Shown here piece after piece: positions 27,693 through 38,547 of a stretch of DNA of 64,000 nucleotides. How positions within the stretch are numbered: position 1 is the first letter of the stretch; each line of letters opens with the position of its first letter. The translations under genes were made by a program, and so were the position numbers. Below the pieces are notes generated by a model. The model searched no databases, was not told the DNA's origin, and saw nothing but the letters and a program-made list of their open reading frames with translations. Source of the DNA: Turritopsis dohrnii (lineage: Eukaryota > Cnidaria > Hydrozoa > Anthoathecata > Oceaniidae); contig BQMF02000170.1 in the NCBI GenBank assembly GCA_027922465.2, forward strand, positions 744,001 through 808,000, written 5' to 3'.

Positions 27693-28260
27693 TCTACTTA
27701 TACTAATTCGCAATCGTGTGTAACACATTTAACTTAGAGAGTGTTGTGGTTTTGTTTTTTTAATGGTCAAAATCTTTATAATCGTGGTCATATAGCGGCA
27801 GTACGACCACGCAAGACACATTCGCGATTAGTATAATAGCACGTGGCATCATTTGACGTCAGTTTTTTTATGATCACGGGGAATCATTGCATTGCATCCC
27901 CAATCGAACGCGACGTTTTTGGGGAAATTTCTCGAGAACCAATAGGGATAACTGACGTTTTTTAGGGTTGGCAACACGGGTGATGGGGTGACGCAACATT
28001 TGGGCTTAAATTTAATTTGGTACTGCGGCTATGACGTCATCAAAACCTTTGATTGACGATATCTCTGCAACAGTTGGTCGTAGCGAAACGATCCCATACA
28101 TTTTTTTGATTAGTTTTTTGAGCTATTCAACATGGGAACACTTTCCAGTCACGATTTTGTGATTTAATTTTTCGTCACGGGGTACATGCACTGGAACGCG
28201 GGATTTCTGTACATCCTTTTCGAAATAAAAGCCGTAAAAAACTTTTACGCGAGATACTAG
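27693..28260 (+). mobile_element. Short Helitron-like element, array unit 3
   Basis: It starts TCTACTTATACTAATTCGC directly at the previous CTAG and ends CGTAAAAAACTTTTACGCGA plus GATACTAG. Internal sequence is as in unit 2, with a GGGTGATGGGGTGACGCAAC stretch absent from unit 2. Confidence 0.75.
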
Positions 28261-28821
28261 TATATACTAATTCGCTTTGTGCATACCACTTTTATTTTAG
28301 AGAGTGACATATTTGTTTAATTTTTACGGTCATCGTCCTCTTATGTGCGCGTAAAACCACGTAGAGGCGAGAGACACTTTTTTCACGATCATTCCAAAAG
28401 CACGTGGCATCAATTGACGTCAGTTTTTTATGATCACGGGGAATCATTGCATTGCATCCCCAATCGAACGCGACGTTTTTGGGGAAATATCTCAAGAACC
28501 AATAGGGATAACTGACGTTTTTTTAGGGTCCGCAATACGGGTGATGGAGTGACACAGCATTTGGGCCTAAATTTTATTTGGTACTGCGGATATGACGTCA
28601 TCGAAATCTTTGATCAACGATATCTCCGCAACGGTTGGTCGTAGCGAAACAATCCCATACATTTTTTTGCTCAGTTTTTCAAGCTCTACAACATGGATAC
28701 ACTTTTGGGTTGCGATTCCATGATTTACTTTTTCGTCACGGGGTACGTACACGGGAATGGTGGATTTGACCTAAAGTTTTCGAAGTTAAGTTCGGTAAAA
28801 AGGTTTTACCCGGGATACTAG
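28261..28821 (+). mobile_element. Short Helitron-like element, array unit 4
   Basis: The 5' end reads TATATACTAATTCGC, so the leading TC is lost. The 3' end is the other hairpin type, GGTAAAAAGGTTTTACC then CGGGATACTAG, as in the long units. This suggests recombination between subfamilies. Confidence 0.7.
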
Positions 28822-29360
28822 TCTACTTATACTAATCCGCGTGTGTGCATACCACTTTTATTTTAGAGAGTGTTGTGTTTTTTTAAAATTTACGGTCAAA
28901 ATCTTCTTAATCGTGGTCATTTTTTCGTTAGACCATTGACAATTGACGATTAGTATAATAGCACGCGGCGTGACGTCAGTTATTTTTATCGCATCACGGG
29001 GGAATCATTGCATTGCAACCACAATCGAACGCGACGTTTTTGGGGAATTATCTCGGGAACCAATTGGGATAACTGACGTTTTTTAGGGTTGGTGGCTCGG
29101 GAGATGGGGTGACGCAACATTTGGGCCTAAATTTTATTTGGTACTGCCGATATGACGTCATCAAAATCTTTAATAGACGATATCTCCGCAACGGTTGGTC
29201 GTAGCGAAACGATCCCATACATTTTTTTGCTCAGTTTTTCAAGCTCTACAACATGGGCTCCAACTTTTTTCAAGATTCGGTGATTAAATTTTTCGTCACC
29301 TGTTTTCGTCACAATGTTTTCGAAATAAAAACCGTAAAGAACTTTTACGCGAGATACTAG
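28822..29360 (+). mobile_element. Short Helitron-like element, array unit 5
   Basis: It starts TCTACTTATACTAATCCGC and ends in CTTTTACGCGAGATACTAG. Head-to-tail with both neighbours without spacer. Confidence 0.75.
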
Positions 29361-29928
29361 TCTATATATACTAATTCGCGTTGTGCATACCACTTTTATT
29401 TTAGAGAGTGATATATTTAGTTTTAATTTACGGTCATCGTCCTCTTATGTGCGCGTAAAACCACGTAGAGGCGAGAGACACTTTTTTCACGATCATTCCA
29501 AAAGCACGTGGCATCATTTGACGTCAGTTTTTTTTAAAATCATGGGGAACCATTACATTGCATCACCAATCGAACGCGACGTTTTTGGGGAAATATCTCG
29601 AGAACCAATAGGGATAACTGACGTTTTTTAGGGTCCGCGATACGGGTGATGGGGTGACGCATCATTTGGGCCTAAATTTTATTTGGTACTGCGGATATGA
29701 CGTCATCAAAACCTTTGATCGACCATATCTCCGCAACGGTTGGTCGTACCGAAACGATCCCATACATTTTTTTGATCAGTTTTTCAAGCTCTACAGCATG
29801 GGTACACTTTCCATTTCCAATTCCGTAATTAAAATTTTCGTCACGGGGTACACACACGGGAACGCGTCGTATTTCTGCAGATTTTTTTCGAAATTAAAGT
29901 CGTAAAAAACTTTTACGCGAGATACTAG
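29361..29928 (+). mobile_element. Short Helitron-like element, array unit 6
   Basis: It starts TCTATATATACTAATTCGC and ends CGTAAAAAACTTTTACGCGA plus GATACTAG. It abuts the last long unit directly. Confidence 0.75.
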
Positions 29929-32474
29929 TCTTATTATACTAATTCGCAATTGTGTGTCACACTTTTATTTTAGAGAGTGATATATTTGTTTTTTTGCACG
30001 GTCAAAACCTTCTTATTTTTTCCCTTTTCGTCGTAAAACCACGCAGCTGCGACAGACACTTTTTTTGATTTTCCGCGATTAGTATATGCTCCTCCGTTTT
30101 GTTATTTTTGGTTTGCGCAGTGGAAATCAGCCGAAAAACGTCTTTGGAGGAGTGCGAGCAATGCAATTTCTTCGTTCGAAATTTGTCAACGATCATTTCG
30201 TGAGCAAGAAACTTCGCGAAGAAGACGTGTTTCTTTTTGTATACGAATATTTCAATTTAAATTTGATTGTTTTAGGCAGCAAATCGACGAAAGAACTGAC
30301 GAAGAAACACAGGTTTGTATGCACGAAGGTATTGTTATTATTATAAAACGTTTTATTATCGTGTTTATTGCTAAACTTTTACTCTTATTAATAAAACAAC
30401 ACGGGTAGCAAGTGAGTTAGTTATTTGTTTACAATGAAAAATCATATTTAGATATACAGAAGAAGTGCAGTGAAGTTTTTAAAAGATAAGCTGCAGAAAG
30501 ATCGAACGATTAATAAAAGAACAGGCAGCAGCATGTGTGTAAGTGATTAGTTAGCAGGTAGCACACATGCGTAGGTGAGTTTTTGAACAGATGTTTGTTT
30601 TTTTTATATATATAGGTTTTTTCAGATGAAAACCAAACGAAGAACGAGTGGAAGAAAGTCGTGCTGATTTTACGAATTTCTTTTTATAGTTATCAAATAG
30701 TTATGGGAGTGCAGCAGTACAGAAGTAGTGTAGATGAAGTTGAAGAAAGGATGATGTTTATTTACATTGGTGAAAATGGTTTTACTTTTTTTCGGTGGAA
30801 AATTGTTTGGAAAAGATATAAAGTAATATACGTAAGTACATGAGTCAAACGGATTTAATAAATACAGCGTTAAAAGAGAATAAAAACAGAGTTAAAACGA
30901 TCAGATCATAAAGATGCAGGTCCTACACGAGCAGTTACTGATTTGTTTTGGTAACGAACTGTTCCTTATTTTATTTATTTCAAAATGGCTCCACAGTTAT
31001 GAAGTTACGAAGATAGCATTTTTATGTCTTTCACTGTATAAAAATGGTAGTGAAATTGCAGTAGAAAACAAATAGAAAGTGTATGTTTACAATAGGAAAG
31101 TATGCTGGAAAGTTAATCGAGTGTTATTAATTTGTTTACAGGTATGAAATATAGAAAGTAAAAGAGTTTAGAAGTGTTTGATAATGGCTACAACAGAACA
31201 TGATCAATATTGTTGTTTACTATCATGATGATGTGAATTGGTATGGAAAGGTAAAGTTAAAATAGTATCTATTTAGTTAAAACACAGTTAGTATTAGTGG
31301 ATAAATAAAGGATAAGAGGGATGTTGTCTGTTGTGTTTTGAATTTTCCAGCGCAGAGGAGGAGCTTTGAACTGGAAATAAAAAATGGCTCCACGAATGTT
31401 TTCATATGTTAAAAATTTTTCACTAATTCTGTCATTACATTTGTGTTTTTAATTATTATTTTTAAGGTTAATATATTTTCAAAGTTTCTTTTACTTTGTT
31501 TTGTTTTTCTTTAGATTTCGTCATAGCATGATTAGGTTTTTTGTATATATATGTTTTTTGAATGTTTTCATCTGTTAAGTAGAAATGAAGCACATGATGG
31601 GTTATAATGTTGAGAGGGTTACTTAAGAGAAGAATGGATTATGTAATTTAATGACTGTGCAATGAAACTATCCTACAAAAAATAAGCGTTGTTGGCTGTA
31701 TTTTTCTTAAGTTTATATTTTATCGCGTTTATGCATATTTTGTGTTATGGTAATCGTTTACGTACTATGCCTAGGTATATAACTTTGGCTGTATGATTTT
31801 ATTTGTCACTTTTTATCTTCTGTGTAAATTTTTGTTCTTAGTTATTGTTTTTAGGATAAATGCGTACTTGAATTTCTTTTTTTTTTGTTTCTTTTTTTTT
31901 ATTATTATTATTTTCGGTATTACAATTGAAATATTATTCTTTTAGGCAATAATAAAAAAAGCACAAAGAAATGAAACTCATGGTTTTAATCATGAAGTTG
32001 ATGGTTTTGGGAAGAACTAAATATATCATTTCAAAAATTCATTAATGGTTGCAGTCCAGTAGTAACTTTTGAACAAAAGAAAAAGTTGGAAGGTATCATT
32101 TTTGTAATATTATTCAATGTTTGGTTTTGTATGTCTGGGTAAACGGTTCTGTGTTATATATTGCGTTTTTTTACATTAAAGTTACTTCTCTTCTGCGTAT
32201 GAATATATATTCTGAGCCATGTTGCTATTTGTTTCTGTTTTAAATTTTCTGAATGTAAGAAATGAATTAAAAAATCAAAAAATCTTTTACACAAGTTAAA
32301 TTCTGCGACACAATGCAAGCTGAACATGGGTGGCGAGCGACGTCGCCTGGGATGTTTTTGAGTTGCGATTCTATGATTTATTTTTTCGTCACGGGGTACG
32401 TACACGGGAATGGTGGATTTGACCTAATGTTTTCCAAGTTATGTTCGGTAAAAAGTTTTTACCCGGGATACTAG
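29929..32474 (+). mobile_element. Long Helitron-like element, array unit 7
   Basis: It starts TCTTATTATACTAATTCGC and ends GGTAAAAAGTTTTTACC, CGGGATACTAG, followed by host T. It is a diverged copy of unit 1 without the Harbinger insertion. No Rep/helicase frame is present. With the A before unit 1, the whole array sits at a host A/T dinucleotide, as expected for Helitron insertion. Confidence 0.75.
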
Positions 32475-33486
32475 TTTATTATTATTACTTGATCTCCATG
32501 TCCAATCAGAGGTTGCAAACGCACAAATATGTAAATAGGTAAGAAGGTTTAATGATATTTTGTTAGAGCATTGTATGTAGAGTGGCAAATAATAACTACA
32601 GCTCCGAAATTAACAAAGAAATTTATTGCCATTGCTACTTCGGTAGGTTTCTATTATTTATTGCTGACAAAGCAAATCCAACACTGTTTCCATGGTGATA
32701 TCCGCTTTAAAATTTCGATTCTTTCGCCTCCATAATTCTTCATTTATAACTTTATCAGCAAAAAAATAAAAGAGACCTGGAACCGAGCAATAGCAATGAA
32801 TTTCTTTGCTAATATCTTGTTCATTACACGAACAAACCTTTTGCCTGACTTATTTTCACATTTGTTTGACAGCAATTTCTTCTTGAACGTTGCCATGAAG
32901 ATCAAACGAAAAATTTTTTTTTTTGAAATTCAAAACCCGACATTCATGATTTTTGAAACTATTTTGACTTCTTTGAGGCAATGTCTGTAACTAACTAATT
33001 CTTCTTTTTCTTGCGAGGAAGTTTGCTTTCCTTACTGCAAACACATAGACTACCGGTAAATTAGAAATGTTAAGAAGTAACTTCACACACTTTACTTTCA
33101 TCTCATCCTTTAGTAAATCCTGTACGAAAACTTTTCATGTCTTACTTGCTGTTTTGATTTAATATCTCCAAATTCAAATTGCAATGACGTTACTTCGTAA
33201 CCAATCAGGCAAAGGAAAGTTTTAAGATTTTTGAAATAAGTCCTTGAAAATTGCGGAGACATCTTGTGGGCGAATGAACTTTTCATATAATCTTGTTCTG
33301 CCAACCCAACATCGCGATTTTTTCCATATCAGATGAAATGTACAATTTTAAAGTTTGGAAAATTACAAAAAACAAAAAAAAAATATGTTGCATAAAGTTG
33401 GATGAAGTTAGCTACCAACCAACCATATCTAACGTAGTAGCTATTTCGTTAAAGTTTGAAGTAATTTCCATGTGATGTTGATCGTT
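32475..33486. other. Intergenic, no gene recognised
   Basis: AT-rich with scattered short frames lacking domain-like sequence. Nothing further is supported. Confidence 0.4.
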
Positions 33487-34112
33487 CCCATAGTGCAGTT
33501 ATCTCCAGAATACATACTACAACTACCACAATGCAATGCGACAACGTCATTTGATATTCCTCAATGTAATACACGTATTTTTTTCATTAGCAAACCAACT
33601 TTTAGCCTCCTAGGGAAGTTGCTTAAAATTTGCCTAAAAGTCTATAGGAAGCGGCTAAACGGTTGCTTACATTAATCTAGAATAATTTTGTAATTTGAAA
33701 CCAAATAAGACAAAAGTCAAGTGAGGAATTGTGGGAAAGGAAAATTAAGAAACAATGAATGCCGAGTTTCAATTTTTTTTTTAAATAAAACAGTAAATGG
33801 TGACTATATAAAAAAAAGATATGGTACGTAAAGTTTTGTCATCATTTTAATCTTTCGCCCATCACAATGAAGAGTTCATCTTCGATATGTTGCATAAATA
33901 AAAACTTGGTCCTAGGAAAGTTGCTTAAGTTTTCCACGGATTTCCCTAGGGTTGCTTATAAACTGGTTGCTTATAAAAAAAGAAAAATAAGTGTAGTAAA
34001 GAAAGTTTGGAAACAAAGTAAACATTCTTACAGTTATTTAGGACATCAGAGCAGGTAGTTATAGCATTGCATTGTGGCAGTTGTTGTATGTGTTTTGGGA
34101 GATAACAACTAA
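33487..34112. mobile_element. TIR element, CATAATGCAGTTATCTCC family
   Basis: The left end CCCATAGTGCAGTTATCTCC, then CTACAACTACCACAATGCAA, is mirrored on the right by GCATTGCATTGTGGCAGTTG and GGGAGATAAC. Related shorter copies lie in introns of the adhesion-receptor gene at about 47145, 48400 and 49408. The boundary is approximate on the right. Confidence 0.7.
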
Positions 34113-34916
34113 TTCTTGGATTATATTTGACTATGCTCTCGTTTCCGTGTTACTAGGACCGTATTTTACCTCATCCAGTAAAAGGAAAGAACGGTGTTCT
34201 CTGGTTTTAAATAGAAATTGGATGTCAAGAAAATTCTTGTATCCACGTATATTTTATACTAGCCGCCAAGACGGCGTCGCTCGCCGCCCATATCTACCTG
34301 CTCTGTATCACTGTATCAATAAACGTCAAATTTCCTTATAAACGGCTCGTACAACTTGTGTTCAACCAGAAGCAGATTCGAAGCCACAACCTCTGGTAAA
34401 ACCAATCTTTTATCAGTGTAACAATACACTCATAACGTATAGAGAGAAAATTTCAACTTTTTATTGTTTTAAAAAAGTTACGCGCTCTAACATGGGTGCT
34501 ATCAAACGTAAGGGGGAAATGGTTTCTCTTCTTAAAAAGATCACACGGGAGGAGAAAAAAAAAAGCACGTGCTAAATGAATAAAGTGAATAAAAAAAACC
34601 GTTCGATCTGATTAAAATAGATTAAAAGAAATCGATTAAAAGAAATTGAGACAACTATTAAGACAAAAGCAAAAAATAAATATTTTGTATCATGATACTC
34701 TTTTTTTACCTATCAGTTTTTAAACATTTTGATTGCTCGAAAAAAAGTTCACCCGTCTCAGACAGTCAGGCAAGGATACGTTAGGATACACTTGGTAAAC
34801 CGCACATGCTGCCACGTTCTGCCACTGCTGCTTTATTTCCAAAACGTTTAATCAGTTAGTTTCTTTGTATTTAGTTGATGTATTGTTTTCAAAGCCAAGT
34901 CAACGTGGAATGTAAA

Positions 34917-36814
34917 ACTATTATTATTATTATTATTATTATCATAAAATTGGGTTCCATTATATACAAATGGTTCTTCTCCCTACAAATTAAAAATGAA
35001 AATGAAATTTATAAATATTAAAATTTAGTAATAAAAATAATTATTAAAATTTGATAAAATATATAAATGCCTTATAAATATATAAAAATTCAGGAATGTA
35101 GCACTGAAGCGAAAACGAATAGGCAAGTGAATGTTGATTGATAAGTGATAGAACTAGCCTTGTTGTCGAGGTACAATTGGCAAATTGGCAAAATTAGTAA
35201 GCAAATGCTAAAAATTAGCATGAATAGGTTGGTGTAGTAGAGGCTATTGGTCCTATCTGAGGCTGGTCTCGGTATGAAAGTCGAGTATGAAGGATAAAAC
35301 GGCTGAAACCACGTATTGTTTAAAATCCAATAGAATAAAAATAAAAGAAATATTATTACAAGCAAGGTTTACCAGGACAGACACCTCGCTAGGGCTTTAT
35401 CCATGTAAAACGCCCTTGCCTCCCTAATAAAAATTTTTTGACTGCTGCTCATTCGAATGTTACGTGGAAGATTGTTGAATATTGTAGCCTGCTCTTGGAA
35501 GGTTCGTTTTTCACCATGATTAATTTTTGTTCCTGAATTATTGGAACGTAGATTTCTAGTAGCTCTAACTGTTTCAACTTTCAGGTAATCTGGCCAGAGA
35601 TCGTTGCTAAGGGCTTGATGTACGTATCTCACTGTATTAAATTCAATATCTTCGACAACTGGTAACCAATTGAGTGATATGTTATCTGAAAGACTGGCAT
35701 ATCTTCCAAGCACATAACCAGCTGCACAGTTTTGAACTCTTTGTAAAGCTCTTTGAAGATATGCAGGAAGTTGGCCATACACAACATTACAGTAGTTTAT
35801 TCTAGATAGTATAAGAGCTTCAGCTAATGACTTGCGTACTTTAAACGGAGTAAAACGTTTAAATGTCTTTAAGGTTCGTAGGACTCCATAAGATGATTTT
35901 AATACTTCATTGATGTGTTTATTCCATAACAAATTCTGATCGAAATGTATACCAAGTAGTTTAACAGTAGCCACTTTTTGAATTGATTTTCCTCCTGATC
36001 GAATTAAATAACTTCTATCGTTAAAATCTTTGAGTCGGTTTGAAGAAAACATTGCGTATTTTAGTTTGTCGCTATTGAAAATAAGACCATTTTTTGAAGA
36101 CCATTTTGAGAGTGCAGCAATATCAGATTCAAGAGTTTTTATAGTTTGTGTTATGTTATTAACTTTACAGAAATTATAAACAGTTGTGTCATCAGCATAT
36201 TGAATTGATTGAGATTGAAGGCAAGCTGGAAGTTCGGATACGTAGATGTTAAAAAGCACTGGTCCAAGAATGCTCCCTTGGGGTACACCAAAGAACATCG
36301 GTAACAAGGTTGATGATTGATCGTCAATTTGCACAAACTGTTTTCTATTTGTGAGATAACTCATTCGAATCTTGATAGCACTAGTATCGAAATTTAGAGA
36401 TGACAATTTTTTGAGTAGTATTTGGTGGTCTATTGTATCGAAAGCCTTCGAGTAGTCAATAAGTACAGAAGTTGTAATCTCATTTCTGTTAAGGGCTTTC
36501 TGTATATCATCTCTAAATTTAAGTAGTAAAGTAGTTGTTGAGTGTCCTTTGCGAAAGCCAGATTGACAAGGATTGTAAAGTGAATATTTTTCGGTGAATT
36601 TTAATAGTTGTTGCAAAATTACCTTTTCGTAAACTTTTGACAATATTGGTAGTATCGAAATAGGTCTGAAGTCTTTCACGCTCAGTGGATGGTCTACTTT
36701 AGGAATGGGACAAACTCTAGCGATCTTCCAATTGTCAGGAAATATCCCTTTGTCTATAGAATTATTTATGATATGGACAATAGGTGAGGTTATTTCTTCA
36801 ATAACTGGTTTCAA
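34917..36814 (-). mobile_element. 5'-truncated LINE with intact reverse transcriptase frame
   Basis: The element reads on the minus strand from a truncated 5' end near 36814 to an (AAT)n-type tail at about 34917-34943. It carries the RT frame at 36814-35369 and about 430 bases of 3' UTR. The apurinic-endonuclease domain and any ORF1 are missing, as after incomplete reverse transcription. Confidence 0.8.
35369..36814 (-). CDS. LINE ORF2 reverse transcriptase (partial, 481 codons)
   Basis: Non-LTR reverse transcriptase. In order: PIPKVDHPLSVKDFRPISIL (finger motif), QSGFRKGHSTTTLLLKF, VLIDYSKAFDTIDHQILL (first catalytic Asp), GVPQGSILGPVLFNIYVSEL, and SIQYADDTTVYNF with the YADD active site, followed by the thumb and a C-terminal NLPRNIRMSS region before the stop. 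The frame is open throughout, which suggests a young insertion. Motif style is that of the Jockey/CR1/L2 group; the clade needs a phylogeny. The N-terminal endonuclease is lost, so this copy cannot move autonomously. Confidence 0.9.
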   Translation of the reverse strand: MKPVIEEITSPIVHIINNSIDKGIFPDNWKIARVCPIPKVDHPLSVKDFRPISILPILSKVYEKVILQQLLKFTEKYSLYNPCQSGFRKGHSTTTLLLKFRDDIQKALNRNEITTSVLIDYSKAFDTIDHQILLKKLSSLNFDTSAIKIRMSYLTNRKQFVQIDDQSSTLLPMFFGVPQGSILGPVLFNIYVSELPACLQSQSIQYADDTTVYNFCKVNNITQTIKTLESDIAALSKWSSKNGLIFNSDKLKYAMFSSNRLKDFNDRSYLIRSGGKSIQKVATVKLLGIHFDQNLLWNKHINEVLKSSYGVLRTLKTFKRFTPFKVRKSLAEALILSRINYCNVVYGQLPAYLQRALQRVQNCAAGYVLGRYASLSDNISLNWLPVVEDIEFNTVRYVHQALSNDLWPDYLKVETVRATRNLRSNNSGTKINHGEKRTFQEQATIFNNLPRNIRMSSSQKIFIREARAFYMDKALARCLSW

Positions 36815-38547
36815 GAAAACGTTATCCTATTAGTTCATCAGCCAAAAAAAGTCATGTTCGATTGGGGTTGCAATGTATTTGCTTCGAACTCACGTCGCAC
36901 ACAAAAAAAGAAATAATTTCGCTCACAACTCAATCTACCATTTTGCATGACTTACAAACAAACAAACAAACAGACAGACGGAGAATCGGCTATTAATATA
37001 TAGATGTACGATCGCTGTGTATTTGATTTTGCCAAATGAGCTCACAGCTGCTAAAGGAATACGAAAAAGGATGTGGTGTTAAATTTAATATCCGGTAGGG
37101 GTTTTACACTCGAGATGATAATCCATTTAACAGAATATCAAATCTTTACCTTCTTTGAAAATCAGGATATCGTGTTTGACGACTAAAATTTATTTACTTA
37201 ATCTTGCGAAAATATTATTCTATCCTATATAAACCATTCAAATGGTCAAAAATATTTATGTCAATTCAAAGAAGAAAAAAAGTCAACAAAACGTATTTGA
37301 AAAACTTTCGCCTCGAAACATTCAACATGAAATTGATCTTAATTTTCTTGTCAATTTCCTAATTTTGTTTACATGTCGATTTTCTACCAAACTATCCTGC
37401 ACTATCTCGTTTACATTGTGACAATTTGATAAAATTAATCCTAAATAGTTCCATAGCAATTTGCAGTTAAGAAAATCAAATAATTAATAACGTGTGTAAA
37501 ACGAGATTGTGTTTGATTGTTTGATTAAAATTTGACGTTTAAACCGACTTCAGGAAATATGTTTCAATGCGATGGTCACTTTCAATTTTATCTTTCCAAA
37601 GAATTAATTCATCAGAAAGACGGAAAATATGTTATTTTCTTCACCTCAACAAAGCAAAGAACGGCACAAAATTAAGCATGCTGAGTAAAATAGGGTGAAG
37701 AAAGATTGCAAAAACATTATCACATGTTTAAAATAAAAACATCTATAAATATTTTGAGGTGCGCCTCACAAATATCGTTTGATGTTGGCCATAATCAATT
37801 TCACCGTATGATTTCACTAACATCCGTCAACATTTTTTTCGTGGTTTTGTGTAAAAATAAAATAGTGTTATTACATAAATAATGATAACATTAGTTTAGG
37901 TTGTGTTTATTTCAACAGAAAGGAAAACAAACTCCTTTTGTGTTCAAGATCTCAACAATCATTATCAAAATAATATGTGATATATTTCCGCAATAGCAAA
38001 AACCAAGTTTCGTTCTAAAGAAACGGCACACCTAATTCGACATTGTGAATGAATTTAGAAAAGTGAAATTATGTTAAATTAGGAGTATGGAAATAATTAC
38101 GATTCTTGAAATTCACAAGATATAGTCTTTATGTACTAGTGTGTTTATGGAATAAGATACGCATATGCTATGATCTGTATTGTCAAAATAACAAAATTTT
38201 GACCGCAAGTGGTAATGATTCGAGTCATGTTAAACAAATCTGTCGTAAATAGGTATATTTGGATTACATGTGCCTACACATAGCCGTATTCAGGACCAGT
38301 CAAAGAAAGTGGAGGAGTCCAACATTACGATATTTTTTTTCAGTCTTTAGAGTTTCTTTGTTACTTGCGCACTTTTCTATTTTATTTGAAAATTCTCATC
38401 CACAAATTTTGACTGAGCTCTACTGCGCCTCTACTGTGGTCTTCATGAAATTTACCACCAAAACTGAAAGGTGGGTATCTGGCTTGAAAGTGTATGGTAA
38501 AAGACGGATGTATGTTTTTAGATAAAAAGCAAATAATAATTTGTAAC
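36815..38547. other. Intergenic, upstream region of the metalloproteinase gene
   Basis: No coding frame is supported. The promoter of the downstream metalloproteinase is expected here but no clear core motif was identified. Confidence 0.4.

Noticed and set aside
35090..35365. Hydrophobic minus frame after the LINE reverse transcriptase
   Set aside because: It lies in the LINE 3' UTR; AT-rich hydrophobic codons explain it.
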